A DNA stretch of 52,009 nucleotides from the NCBI GenBank assembly GCA_050010555.1, contig JBEKKV010000016.1, positions 1-52,009 of the forward strand, written 5' to 3'. The notes below the pieces were generated by a model. That model was not told the DNA's origin and ran no database searches. It saw only the letters and a list, made by a program, of their open reading frames with translations. Made by a program: the position numbers and the translations under genes. Below, one piece after another: positions 7,845 through 16,036 of this stretch. Within the stretch, counting starts at the first letter, position 1. Each line of letters starts with the position of its first letter. The stretch comes from JALHUB01 sp050010555. GTDB taxonomy: Bacteria > Chloroflexota > Dehalococcoidia > DSTF01 > JALHUB01.

Positions 7845-9026
7845 GTGAGCACTACACCCAAACCGAACAAACCCCACTTCGCCGGCATGTTGACCGAACA
7901 TCTGAATCGCATCGGGGAAAACCGAGTAGCCCTGGCTAAATCCTTGAAGGTAACGCCGGGAACCATAAGCGACTGGTGCAACCAGGACAAATCTACGGCA
8001 CCCACGCCTGAGCAGCTGGACGGGATCTGCAGATTCATTGGACTAGATCCCGACAGCCCACCGTACAGGGAGTTGCATGATTGCTTTCCGCAATCTGCTG
8101 TCGAACAGGAACCGGTAGGGCGACCGCCGACTCCGGAGCCGGCGCCCGAGGCCGAGTCCGAGCCCCCCAAGACGGGGACGCTCGCCGCTTTCTGGGTGTC
8201 CGCCTCGGCGAAGGTCAGAACCCTTCGGGGCAGGAAACTCGTTGCCTCAGCAACAGTTGGGGCACTGATCTTGGTTGGCGTCGTCTTGCTGATCCTTAAG
8301 CCTTGGGACCACGGAACGACGGGTGTCGTTACCCAACCAACCCGGGAGGCGCCGCCCGCCTCGGTGACTGCGCCGGTGCTCACCGCGACCGTGGCCCCGG
8401 CAGCGGTAGGCGCACCGCCCATGAATGCCACTCCATCCTCAAGGCCAGGAGAGGGCGCGGTCACCGGCACAGCGCCGCCTTCGTGTGCAGTGGACGTGCG
8501 ATCACTCTACGTCCCAGCCGGCGCGATGGGCGACATCGGCGACGTCACGATCGAGGACGCTTACACAGCCATTGTCCATCCCCCTTCCTCGACCAGCGTG
8601 CGCTTCAGCTACCAGCCGGGAGGCCAGGGCTGGGGAGGCGTCTACTTCTTGCGCGCCGATATCCAGCATCCCCAGGGTGATTGGGGAGACGAGGCGGGAT
8701 ATGACCTCAGCGCTGCTACCGCTCTCACCTTCTGGGCTCGAGGCGAACTAGGCGGCGAGCGAGTTGAGTTTAAGGCCGGGGGCATCGATAGCCCGGGCAA
8801 GCCCTACCAGGATACCTTCGAGACCTCTCTGGGCACGGTGACCCTTACCCAGGACTGGCAGCAGTTCAGGATAGAGCTCGCCGGTCTGAACCTGTCTGAC
8901 GTGATCGGGCCGTTCGCTTGGGTCGCCACGCGGGCAAACAATCCTGATGGGTTGACCTTCTACGTCAGCGACATCGCGTATGAGGGGGTGTGCACGCCGA
9001 AGCGACTGACTGGGGCGGCTCCTTAG
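7845..9026 (+). CDS. HTH-transmembrane protein with external beta-sandwich domain
   Basis: 393 residues from a GTG with GGAGG 8 nt upstream. An XRE/RodZ-like helix-turn-helix occupies residues 14-68, followed by a Pro-rich linker, one transmembrane helix (132-152), a Thr/Ala/Pro linker, and an all-beta C-terminal domain (about 204-385) resembling carbohydrate-binding or CIA30-type modules (FYQ/GWGGVYF, ALTFWARG segments). The layout is like RodZ: DNA or cytoskeleton contact inside, sensing outside. It is divergent from the ubiquitin-like operon across a shared palindrome, so a membrane-bound regulator is inferred; a cell-shape role is the alternative. Confidence 0.65.
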   Translation: MSTTPKPNKPHFAGMLTEHLNRIGENRVALAKSLKVTPGTISDWCNQDKSTAPTPEQLDGICRFIGLDPDSPPYRELHDCFPQSAVEQEPVGRPPTPEPAPEAESEPPKTGTLAAFWVSASAKVRTLRGRKLVASATVGALILVGVVLLILKPWDHGTTGVVTQPTREAPPASVTAPVLTATVAPAAVGAPPMNATPSSRPGEGAVTGTAPPSCAVDVRSLYVPAGAMGDIGDVTIEDAYTAIVHPPSSTSVRFSYQPGGQGWGGVYFLRADIQHPQGDWGDEAGYDLSAATALTFWARGELGGERVEFKAGGIDSPGKPYQDTFETSLGTVTLTQDWQQFRIELAGLNLSDVIGPFAWVATRANNPDGLTFYVSDIAYEGVCTPKRLTGAAP

Positions 9027-9123
9027 ACTCTTCGCCGTCATTCACGAGTGAGGGTCCAGGCCCGGCCCTAGTCATCTCCTGAACTACATTCATGCACATG
9101 TGGTGGACCAAGCCCTCGCGTTC

Positions 9124-9151
9124 TTGACGCGTTGATCGGCGATGTTATAAT
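9124..9151 (+). promoter_or_regulatory. Promoter for the zinc-ribbon/START gene pair
   Basis: TTGACG (9124-9129) and a perfect TATAAT (9146-9151) are 16 nt apart, leaving a leader of about 60 nt to the ATG at 9219. Confidence 0.6.
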
Positions 9152-9218
9152 CGCGGCATCACCAGTCACCCGTTAATCGGTCAGCATGCGCCTCTACTGA
9201 TTTAAAGGACATTTCAGG

Positions 9219-10241
9219 ATGTATTGTCACCAGTGTGGGCAGCGAGTAGACGAGAGATCTCAGTCTTGCGACAAGTGCGGCGCTAGGATTCCTATCGTTT
9301 CTCAGGAGAGTTCGCAGCAGCAAGCTTCGTCCAAAGCAGGAGGTGAGGGCGGGCCGCTTATCATCGATGAACAGGCGCTGATGGAAGCGATACTCTCCGC
9401 AACGCCCGGTCGAGCAGATGCTCAACCCAGTTGGCAAGCCGAGTCTCCTCCTTCGTCCTCGCCTATCCCTCAAGAGATGCGATCACAGCCGTCGCCACAG
9501 ACACTGTCGTCTCAAGCGGCGGGGAAGGCCGAGGAGGCCATCATCGATGAGCAGAGAATGATGGAAGCAATACTCTCCACTGTGGCCGGAGCGGCAGATA
9601 GTTCCAAGGAAACGAGAGTTGGTCTTGTGTTGAAAGCTTTCAATGAACTTGGTGAATTCGATGATACGGGATGGGTTGATGGGTATGCGCCGGAGCAATA
9701 CGACGAATTCCATTGGGATCAGTTTTGCGGCGGAATCATTGCCGTTGGTCTCGGCGTGTTGTTCCTCTATGTCTATGCTAATCTAGGTTCCTCTGCCCCC
9801 GTGTGGATGGTGCCAGCCGCTCTCGGCCTATTTGCAGTGGCTGCTGCTGGCTGTTTTCTGTCAGGTTTCTGGCGTCGGTATTGGTACCTCATCTGGTGGA
9901 AGAAGTGGATCATTGTGTTATCGAGCCTCGTCGCCGTTTGTACCCAATTAGCGCTGGTCTTGGTTTGGGCGTTCATTGGTCAATTGTTGGGCCGAGGATT
10001 TGGTGGGTCCGGTAGTTCGAAGCCGAGCCCTGATAAGGACGTGGCGGTCGACAGGGACGGAAATGCCTACAAATGGAACGCTTGGCGAGGAGGTTGGGAG
10101 CCGAAACAGGGATGGTGTACCGGGCAAGAGCGATTTCGTGTGAAGCAGGGGTTATTCGGCCCGACGGAGGTTCGCCGAGGTCTGCTCAACATGCCGCAGG
10201 AAACGGAAGGCGGCAAGCGTTTGTACGAGCCGGATGACTAG
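9219..10241 (+). CDS. Zinc-ribbon membrane protein with duplicated IIDEQ motif
   Basis: 340 residues. A zinc ribbon (Cys3, Cys6, Cys17, Cys20) leads into a disordered Ser/Gln/Pro-rich region holding two near-identical motifs: IIDEQALMEAILS at 48-60 and IIDEQRMMEAILS at 108-120. Three hydrophobic segments follow (about 171-188, 196-214, 230-256), then a soluble tail with the segment DGNAYKWNAWRGGWEP. No known family is recognised. The two motifs look like short helical binding motifs for a partner. It overlaps the next gene by 8 nt and is probably cotranscribed with it. AGGA precedes the ATG. Confidence 0.65.
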   Translation: MYCHQCGQRVDERSQSCDKCGARIPIVSQESSQQQASSKAGGEGGPLIIDEQALMEAILSATPGRADAQPSWQAESPPSSSPIPQEMRSQPSPQTLSSQAAGKAEEAIIDEQRMMEAILSTVAGAADSSKETRVGLVLKAFNELGEFDDTGWVDGYAPEQYDEFHWDQFCGGIIAVGLGVLFLYVYANLGSSAPVWMVPAALGLFAVAAAGCFLSGFWRRYWYLIWWKKWIIVLSSLVAVCTQLALVLVWAFIGQLLGRGFGGSGSSKPSPDKDVAVDRDGNAYKWNAWRGGWEPKQGWCTGQERFRVKQGLFGPTEVRRGLLNMPQETEGGKRLYEPDD

Positions 10242-11133
10242 CGCTGTCTCCCGAAGTCGGGTAGACGAGGAAGAAAGGGCGATGGTAAAGCGAGCTGAAT
10301 TCACGGAGCTGGACGGATCGCCAACGAAGGTGGCCCAACAGGTGATCAACGCTTTAGCCGCTGTCGGCGCGAACAACATTTCCGTCGATGCGAAAGGAGC
10401 CCGCGTGACGGCTTCGATGGGGATGTCTTGGCGCTCTTGGGGTGAACGAATAAGCGTTTCGCTCACCGAACAGGGCTCTAGGACAGGCGTCGCAATCGAG
10501 AGCAAATCTCGGCTCAAGACGGCCATGTACGACCTCGGGAAGAATAGTCAGAATGTGGGCAAGATCAAGACGGCTCTTGACCGATCTTCTCCGAACCAGT
10601 CTCTGGCATCAGTGCGGGGGGACGACGGGAAAATAATCGTCGCCACTTTGTTCCAGGAGTACTCATTCACCGTGAAGGCGCCGCAGCAATTCGTCGAAGA
10701 ATGTCTATTGCGCACAGACAGTTGGCCAGAGATAGCCCAGACTCTTGGGGTTTCGACTGGTGACGTCGAATGGCAGGGGACCCCGTGGGCAATCGGGAGT
10801 GTCCTTGTGATAAAGTCTGGGATCGGCATCAACCAGCGGATGACGGTTCTCCAGACGGCGCCGGAGGAGCTTTTCAGAGTATCCGCTCATTCTCGCCTCG
10901 CCGGCCAAACGACAATCAGTAGCTATTCCCTAAGGAGTATTGACGCGACTGAAACGGAGGTAACTGGGCGCTCGTATGTCGCCGGCAATTCAGAGCTGGC
11001 GAAGAAGATCGCAAAGAGGATACTTTCTGAATCATCGCTCATGCAGATGGCCAGCGCGAAGCTTGCCAAGGCGCTCGAGACCGCTTGGATGAAAAGGCGA
11101 GAAGAGGCTGAAAGCCGATCCGTCCCCAACTAG
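10234..11133 (+). CDS. Two-domain soluble protein, START/SRPBCC-like C-terminus
   Basis: 299 residues; the ATG overlaps the stop of the zinc-ribbon gene, and an internal ATG at 10282 is an alternative. Residues 20-110 form one alpha/beta unit (VAQQVINALAAVGANN, then alternating strands). Residues 140-280 look like an SRPBCC/START-type unit (FTVKAPQQFVEECL, SWPEIAQTLGVS). Assignment is by pattern only. The tail is Lys/Glu-rich. Pairing with an anchored zinc-ribbon protein suggests a common membrane-linked task, but nothing here defines a ligand. Confidence 0.55.
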   Translation: MTSAVSRSRVDEEERAMVKRAEFTELDGSPTKVAQQVINALAAVGANNISVDAKGARVTASMGMSWRSWGERISVSLTEQGSRTGVAIESKSRLKTAMYDLGKNSQNVGKIKTALDRSSPNQSLASVRGDDGKIIVATLFQEYSFTVKAPQQFVEECLLRTDSWPEIAQTLGVSTGDVEWQGTPWAIGSVLVIKSGIGINQRMTVLQTAPEELFRVSAHSRLAGQTTISSYSLRSIDATETEVTGRSYVAGNSELAKKIAKRILSESSLMQMASAKLAKALETAWMKRREEAESRSVPN

Positions 11134-11296
11134 GATGTGATTTCAGATAATCCTCGCACCAAGCCCTGGCTGTGCCATGCCACTTCGAGGGCTGTCGTTG
11201 AGCCGTTTCAACGCCACAGAGACGGGCAGACTGCTTGAACCGACATGCCCAGCGAGTCTGGCTGATCACGCAAAGGCTTGGTGCTACCCGCCGGCG

Positions 11297-11315
11297 ACCT
11301 GAATCCCTTTCAGGT
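11297..11315. terminator. Small hairpin between convergent genes
   Basis: ACCTGAA (11297-11303) and TTCAGGT (11309-11315) pair with a 5-nt loop in the gap between the START-like gene and hepT. It could stop transcription from either side, but no clear T-run follows. The half-site resembles the CCTGAATC repeats near 12.2-12.5 kb. Confidence 0.35.
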
Positions 11316-11332
11316 GTGGAGAGCTCGGAGTC

Positions 11333-11671
11333 TCATTCTTCCAGCAGAGCAGCGACCTCACGACGCAGGGCCGGAAGGCTTGTCTCGACGACGTCCCATA
11401 CCAGACGATCGTCCACCTGCGCGTAGCCGTGTATTAGGATGTTGCGAAAGGCGATGATGCGGCGGTAGTCAGTGATTCGTGTTGCGATGGCTTCGTCCAG
11501 GCGCGCCAGTTGCCCTAGCGCTTCGCCCACGATCTCGAACTGACGCTCGACGGCTGACCGCAGCATGGCGTCGCCTTCGTAATCGGCAAGCGTCCTGTCT
11601 GCCGTGAAGGCGGCTATCTGCTCCGCGGCCTCGGCGATGTCGTAGAGGTACTTCTTCGCTTCAAGCTGCAT
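11333..11671 (-). CDS. hepT: HepT-like HEPN RNase toxin
   Basis: 112 residues from ATG 11671; in-frame upstream codons to 11770 lie mostly inside the antitoxin gene and look like read-through. Helical HEPN/DUF86 protein with the catalytic motif RNILIHGY (Arg76, His81, Tyr83). In studied HepT/MntA pairs the RX4H motif cuts RNA, and the nearby Tyr is adenylylated by the antitoxin. The start overlaps the end of mntA by 11 nt, the usual order for this system. Confidence 0.88.
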   Translation of the reverse strand: MQLEAKKYLYDIAEAAEQIAAFTADRTLADYEGDAMLRSAVERQFEIVGEALGQLARLDEAIATRITDYRRIIAFRNILIHGYAQVDDRLVWDVVETSLPALRREVAALLEE

Positions 11672-11978
11672 AGAGTAAGGTTCTGGTTTCATCCACTGAC
11701 TGACGGAAGTACGGGTTCTTGATTGCGGAGGCGACGACCAGATCGACAGGTCGCTGAAACAGAGCCTCAAGGGATTCCAGGAGGCCGAAGTACCGCTCCG
11801 CGTATCCGGGGCCCTTCAACGGAAGGAACTCGACCAGGAAGTCAATGTCGCTGGTCCCGGATTGGAAGCGACCCGACACGGCCGAACCGAACGCCTCGAG
11901 CCGGCGCACTCCAAAGCGCCTGCAAAGCGCTGCCAGATCGGTGCGGCACCGCTCGATTTCTGGAAGCATGTTGGTCAT
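11661..11978 (-). CDS. mntA: MntA-like nucleotidyltransferase antitoxin
   Basis: 105 residues with a minimal nucleotidyltransferase fold: Gly31-Ser32 in FGSAVSG, then Asp44 and Asp46 in SDIDFLVEF, with a third acidic residue in RPVDLVV. These bind Mg-NTP. In the family the enzyme adds AMP to a Tyr of the HEPN toxin, silencing it. First gene of the pair, overlapping hepT. AGGAC is close upstream. Confidence 0.88.
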   Translation of the reverse strand: MTNMLPEIERCRTDLAALCRRFGVRRLEAFGSAVSGRFQSGTSDIDFLVEFLPLKGPGYAERYFGLLESLEALFQRPVDLVVASAIKNPYFRQSVDETRTLLYAA

Positions 11979-12227
11979 TCGTCCTAGCCCGTAGATTCGC
12001 CGCGTCGTTCCTAGTTAGGAGCCTCATGCTGGCGTCATTGCCCGCAGTTTATGGCATTTGTGGGCGCCTGTCCACAACGCTTCTCTACTCGTCCACGAAG
12101 CCTTTGCCAATGGCCTGGTCGCACCCAAGCAGGGGTCGAAAAGGAACCGCAAACGCTTGACAGCTTCCGGCTGATCCACGAGAATAGCGTTGTTTAGAGG
12201 AACAGCGGTTCCCCGACGATTCGCCAG

Positions 12228-12387
12228 AGAAGATTCAGGTGGAGCGTCTAGGGTGCGCGAGATTTGGCGCCTGAATCTTCTTCGCGAATTGACGTTAACA
12301 GATTCGGAATAGGCCCACTTGGCGGGTTTTCCGCCCTGATTCATGGGGTTCAGGAGGTCGTGGGTTCGAATCCCACCGCCCCGACCA
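12228..12387 (+). repeat. tRNA-Pro(GGG) 3' half with upstream inverted repeat, copy 1
   Basis: Positions 12343-12387 equal the 3' half of a tRNA-Pro: anticodon loop ATGGGGT, 3' anticodon strand TCAGG, T-arm, acceptor strand and CCA. No matching 5' half (expected CGGGGCG) is present. Upstream, AGAAGATTCAGG (12228-12239) and CCTGAATCTTCT (12270-12281) are a perfect 12-bp inverted repeat. The block matches the copy at 24979-25134 with conserved spacing. Likely an attachment site. Confidence 0.75.
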
Positions 12388-12445
12388 ATCTCCCACACAC
12401 GTTAGTCCGCAAGTAGTATATTTGCTCAGACAACACCGAGCCTCT

Positions 12446-12501
12446 TCATCGCCTGAATCGTGGTTTTTCCGTGGCATTGCAGTAGGCGATTCAGGCGATG
12501 A
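12446..12501. repeat. 15-bp inverted repeat with CCTGAATC core
   Basis: TCATCGCCTGAATCG (12446-12460) and CGATTCAGGCGATGA (12487-12501) are perfect complements with a 26-nt spacer. They share the CCTGAATC/GATTCAGG core with the repeats beside both tRNA-Pro fragments, and lie 59 bp beyond copy 1. Possibly a recombinase-binding or REP-like element; a terminator for the SDR operon is less likely without a T-run. Confidence 0.6.
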
Positions 12502-12597
12502 GCCGCGTTATCCGCGCGAAACTGGCTACTGCGGGACTGTTCTCATCTCATTCTACTCCCCACAGCGTGTTTGTTCGGCAGGAGCGCGGCGGCGCGG

Positions 12598-13359
12598 TCA
12601 GCTCCGCACGTAGGCGCCGCCGGTAATAGAGAAGGTTTCGCCGGTGATGTAGCTCGACTGGTCCGTCGCTAGGAACATCACGAGGTTGGCGATGTCATCC
12701 GGCGTGCCAAGGCGCCCCAGCAGGGTCTCCCGCTGCCAGTTCTCGAAGAACTCCGGCGGGTAGACTCGCTTCAGGAACTCGTTGTAGATGAGCCCGGGGG
12801 CGATGGCGTTGATCCGGATGCCCTTTTTCGCGACCTCCGCAGCCACGGCACGCGTAAAGCCCATCACTCCCGCCTTCGCGGCGCAGTAATGAGCTTCGCC
12901 TTCTTCGGAGGCCATCCAGCCGGCGGAAGACGAGAGGTTGACAATGTTGCCGCTGCCGCGCTCGATCATGTGTGGGAGGACGGCCCGCGTACAGTAGAAG
13001 GTGCCCGTCAGGTTGACACCGATAACCAGGTCCCAGGTCTCGTCGCTCATCTCCCAGACCGGCTGCAGGCGGTTAATGCCCGCGTTGTTCACCAGGATGT
13101 CGATCCTGCCGTGCTTCTCCAGCGCGACGTCGACCATCCGCTGCACCTGTTCATTGCTGGCAACGTTTACCTCCAGGCCGACAACCTCACGGCCGGCCTC
13201 TCTGCTCATAGCCTCTGCCGTCTCCTGGATGCGACGCGCATGCGCGTCGCTTATCACCACGTCGGCCCCTTCCTGCAGAAAGCGCCGCGCAACCGCCTGT
13301 CCAATCCCGGCGCCGGCGGCAGCGGTCACAAGAGCGACCTGTCCGTCTAGCTGACCCAT
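12598..13359 (-). CDS. SDR-family dehydrogenase (BadH-like)
   Basis: 253 residues, a usual length for classical short-chain dehydrogenases. The NAD(P)-binding glycine motif is AAAGAGIG near the N-terminus, with VNNAG in mid-chain and the catalytic YxxxK as YCAAK. Tail SITGGAYVRS is typical. Family members oxidise hydroxyacyl-CoA or related alcohols. As last gene of the acyl-CoA operon next to a BadI/MenB-like enzyme, a 3-hydroxyacyl or hydroxy-alicyclic CoA dehydrogenase role is inferred. GGGAGG precedes the ATG. Confidence 0.85.
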   Translation of the reverse strand: MGQLDGQVALVTAAAGAGIGQAVARRFLQEGADVVISDAHARRIQETAEAMSREAGREVVGLEVNVASNEQVQRMVDVALEKHGRIDILVNNAGINRLQPVWEMSDETWDLVIGVNLTGTFYCTRAVLPHMIERGSGNIVNLSSSAGWMASEEGEAHYCAAKAGVMGFTRAVAAEVAKKGIRINAIAPGLIYNEFLKRVYPPEFFENWQRETLLGRLGTPDDIANLVMFLATDQSSYITGETFSITGGAYVRS

Positions 13360-13361
13360 TG

Positions 13362-14195
13362 CTAAGCCTCCCTTGCCTTGTAGATGCCGCCTCTCCGAGG
13401 ATATCTGCAGTAGTCGGGGTCGCGACGTTCCAGGAACGCGTTCTTCCCTTCGTCTGCCTCGCCGCTCCGGAAAAAGTCGGGCGCGAACTCGCCTACCCAG
13501 TCGCGCAGGGAGCCCTCGCGCAGGGGGTCGTAAACGGAGCGGAAGTTGGCCTTAAGGATCTTCAGACAGCTCGGGCTCTTCGCCATCAACTCGCCGCACC
13601 ACCGGTCGACCTCGTCGTCAAGCTTCTCCTTCGGCACGACGGTGTTCACGAGACCCATCGCCAGCGCTTGCTGGGCGGAGTACGGCCGGCAGAGCATCCA
13701 GATCTCCCGCGCTTTCTTCTGCCCGACGACCTGCGTCAGATACGTCACCCAGTGGCCCGACGCCGGGCTGCCGACCCGGGGGCCGACCTGGCGGAAGGTA
13801 GCGTGCTCAGCGGCTATAGTCAGGTCACAGAAGTATGCCAGGTGATTGCCGCCGCCAACGGCGTGGCCGTTCACCCGTGCGATGACCGGCTTCAGGCAGT
13901 CCTCGATGCCGGAGTGAGGGTCGAAGTCGGGGCTGCCCCAGCTGCCCTCCTGCTGGATCTCGGCCAGCCACTTGACGTCACCGCCGGCGCAGAATGCGCG
14001 GTCCCCGGCACCGGTCAGGACAATCACGCCCACGCTGTCATCGGCGTTGGCGTCGTCGACGGCGGCGCGCATGTCGGCCAGCGTTTGCCCGGTAAAGGAG
14101 TTCATTGCGTCGGGCCGGTTGATGGTGATCCAGGCGGCTCCCTGGACGCGGTGGTGCTTCTGGTAGAGGATGTCCTTGAATTCCAGGTCAGTCAC
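13362..14195 (-). CDS. Crotonase-fold enzyme, BadI/MenB-like
   Basis: 277 residues from GTG 14195 with AGGAGG 8 nt upstream. Crotonase signatures: GDRAFCAGGD and PVIARVNGHAVGGGN (oxyanion-hole strands). The middle segment FRQVGPRVGS and KKAREIW..CRPYSAQQALAMGLVN match the MenB/BadI branch rather than ordinary enoyl-CoA hydratases. MenB makes dihydroxynaphthoyl-CoA; BadI opens 2-ketocyclohexanecarboxyl-CoA. With an SDR, an acyl-CoA dehydrogenase and no other menaquinone genes, a ring-opening or hydratase role in catabolism is more likely. The exact substrate is unknown. Only 2 nt separate it from the SDR start. Confidence 0.8.
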   Translation of the reverse strand: MTDLEFKDILYQKHHRVQGAAWITINRPDAMNSFTGQTLADMRAAVDDANADDSVGVIVLTGAGDRAFCAGGDVKWLAEIQQEGSWGSPDFDPHSGIEDCLKPVIARVNGHAVGGGNHLAYFCDLTIAAEHATFRQVGPRVGSPASGHWVTYLTQVVGQKKAREIWMLCRPYSAQQALAMGLVNTVVPKEKLDDEVDRWCGELMAKSPSCLKILKANFRSVYDPLREGSLRDWVGEFAPDFFRSGEADEGKNAFLERRDPDYCRYPRRGGIYKAREA

Positions 14196-14317
14196 CTCAG
14201 AACCCTCCTGGTCGTTGCTCTACGTCGCGTCGCCTTTTGATTGAGGATGTGGACGATGATGTTGAGCCTTAAAGGAAGAGTTTGATGAAGGCGAGCGGAG
14301 AGTCCCGACGTCGCTCC

Positions 14318-15523
14318 TCAGCTACCCCGCGGCAGGTCGAGGCCCGCGCGCGCGATGATGTCACGCATCACCTCCGACGCACCGGCACCGATTGTCCCCT
14401 GCACGGCATCAAGATAGCCGTGGGCGACTATGCCGCCGAGCACCGTCCTCGCCGACTCCGGCAGGAGCCCGCCGTGCAGTCCGACGACCTCCATTGCGAC
14501 GGATGCGAGTCGCTGCGTCATCTCGGTGTTGAACGCTTTAACCAGCGCCGACTCGTAGGTCAGCGTGCGGCCCTGACTGCGCAGCCACTGCGCCCGATAC
14601 GTCAGCAAGCGCGCCACCTCGAACTCGATCGCCATCTCGGCGAGGTGCTGGCGCAACGTTCCGTCTTTGCCAAGCGGCCGGCCGTCCTTCTGCACGCGCT
14701 TCGCGTACTCAAGGACCGACTCGAACAGGCGGCGCTGACTGCACCAGTGATAGAGCGCCAGCCGCTCCGACGCCAGCGCCGACGTCACGATCTGCCATGC
14801 CCGGTTCTCCTCGCCCACCAGCCAGCGACGGGGCACGCGCACGTCCTCGAACGTCACTTCCGTGAACCAGCAAATATCCAACAGATTAGGGAGAGCGCGA
14901 ACGGAGACGCCGGGCACATCCATCGGCGTCAGAAAGAGGGAGAGAGCCCGATGCCGGGGGGCATCGGGCTCGGTGCGAGCCAGCAGCCAGCAGTATTGAG
15001 AGATGTCGGCGCCGCTAGTGTAGACCTTCGCCCCGTTTATCACGTAGTCGTCGCCGTCGAGCACTGCCCGCGTCCGCAGCGAAGCCAGGTCAGAGCCCGC
15101 TTCCGGCTCCGTGTAGCCGAGGCACACGTCGGCCTCGCCGCGGGCGATTCTTGGCAGGACTTCTTTCTTCAGCTCTTCGCTGCCCCAGGCCAGCAGTGTC
15201 GGCGCGATTATCGTCCGGCCCATGCTCTCCGCGCCGGGCACGTTATGGTACGCGAGCTCCTCATCGACGATCATCTGGTAGAACAGGGGCTTGCCGCCGC
15301 CGCCGTACTCGACAGGCCAGCTCAGAGCCAGCCAACCCTTGGCTCCGAGCTTCAACTCAGCTTCGCTCGACGGCATATAGCCCGGGACGTGCGGCTCCGG
15401 CGCGGGCAGGCTCGAACCGTCGGGGAGGGTACCGGAGTGACGGTCGGGCGGGTATTCCTGGTCCAGGTATTCGCGAACCTCGCGCCTGAAGGCTTCTTCT
15501 TCCGGAGAGAACCTGAAGTCCAT
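14318..15523 (-). CDS. Acyl-CoA dehydrogenase
   Basis: 401 residues from ATG 15523 (MDFRFSPEEEAFR); the frame extends upstream into the DUF35 gene without a ribosome site. The FAD-dependent acyl-CoA dehydrogenase fold is clear: helical N-domain, CLGYTEPEAGSDLASLRTRA flavin-binding strand region, YVINGAKVYTSGA, and a C-terminal helical domain ending GAGASEVMRDIIARA. Catalyses alpha,beta-desaturation of an acyl-CoA. It is closer to the large C. ACAD set used on branched, cyclic or steroid substrates than to short-chain enzymes, but this cannot be settled by eye. Confidence 0.9.
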   Translation of the reverse strand: MDFRFSPEEEAFRREVREYLDQEYPPDRHSGTLPDGSSLPAPEPHVPGYMPSSEAELKLGAKGWLALSWPVEYGGGGKPLFYQMIVDEELAYHNVPGAESMGRTIIAPTLLAWGSEELKKEVLPRIARGEADVCLGYTEPEAGSDLASLRTRAVLDGDDYVINGAKVYTSGADISQYCWLLARTEPDAPRHRALSLFLTPMDVPGVSVRALPNLLDICWFTEVTFEDVRVPRRWLVGEENRAWQIVTSALASERLALYHWCSQRRLFESVLEYAKRVQKDGRPLGKDGTLRQHLAEMAIEFEVARLLTYRAQWLRSQGRTLTYESALVKAFNTEMTQRLASVAMEVVGLHGGLLPESARTVLGGIVAHGYLDAVQGTIGAGASEVMRDIIARAGLDLPRGS

Positions 15524-15546
15524 TGGCCGGCAATCTTTCCTGGATG

Positions 15547-15993
15547 CTACCCGGCAGGCACGAACACCACGTCGTTCGGCGTCCAATCCACCAAGCGGCG
15601 GAACTTGGCGTGCACGGGCATGCCGATGTAGACTTCCTCCGGCTTGCATCCCGTCACGCGGGAGAGGAAGACGGTGTCGATCCCTTCAAACTCAATGTAG
15701 GCGAGAACGAACGGCACGTCAGCCATGAAAGCTTCGGCGGCGAAGTGGAGAACCGAGAAGCTATGAACCTTGCCCGCCAGAGGCGCCTCGAACCATTCAG
15801 TCGGCTTACCGCAGGCGCCGCAGTCACGTCGCGGCGGCAGCCAGGTGCGGCCGCAATTCGGGCAGCGAGTCGCCAGGATTTTTCGCTTTTGCAGGCCAAG
15901 GAAGAAATCGGTCACCTCGCCGTAGCTGTGGATCGAATCGATCTCATAGTGGCGGCCCACCTGCAACGGGTTCGTGTTGTAAACGTGCGTCAT
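15547..15993 (-). CDS. DUF35 OB-fold/zinc-ribbon partner of thiolase-like protein
   Basis: 148 residues. A rubredoxin-like zinc ribbon (Cys44, Cys47, Cys58, Cys61 in CPNC...CGAC) and a following OB fold (AGKVHSFSVLHFA ... VFLSRVTG) are the DUF35/ChsH2 C-terminal type. These proteins bind SCP-x-type thiolases or aldolases and help channel acyl-CoA. It follows the thiolase-like gene by 43 nt on the same strand, the standard pairing. Confidence 0.9.
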   Translation of the reverse strand: MTHVYNTNPLQVGRHYEIDSIHSYGEVTDFFLGLQKRKILATRCPNCGRTWLPPRRDCGACGKPTEWFEAPLAGKVHSFSVLHFAAEAFMADVPFVLAYIEFEGIDTVFLSRVTGCKPEEVYIGMPVHAKFRRLVDWTPNDVVFVPAG

Positions 15994-16036
15994 AATGCGC
16001 CCCCTATCTTCGCAAACCCAAACGACAAGCCTTGTC

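Larger units (their letters stand above)
11979..12597. other. Non-coding repeat-rich junction
   Basis: About 600 bases between mntA and the SDR stop. It has no convincing gene but holds two GATTCAGG-type inverted repeats and a tRNA-Pro 3' half (listed separately). Long frames on the minus strand here read GIRTHDLL-type peptides that come from translating tRNA sequence. Interpreted as a recombination junction. Confidence 0.6.

Noticed and set aside
12310..12387. A functional tRNA-Pro gene
   Set aside because: The 3' half is perfect but no 5' acceptor strand or D-arm pairs with it at either copy.
12024..12398. Minus-strand frame reading GGGIRTHDLLNPMNQ
   Set aside because: Translation of the tRNA-Pro half, not a protein. 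The same holds for the minus-strand frame at 25005-25325.
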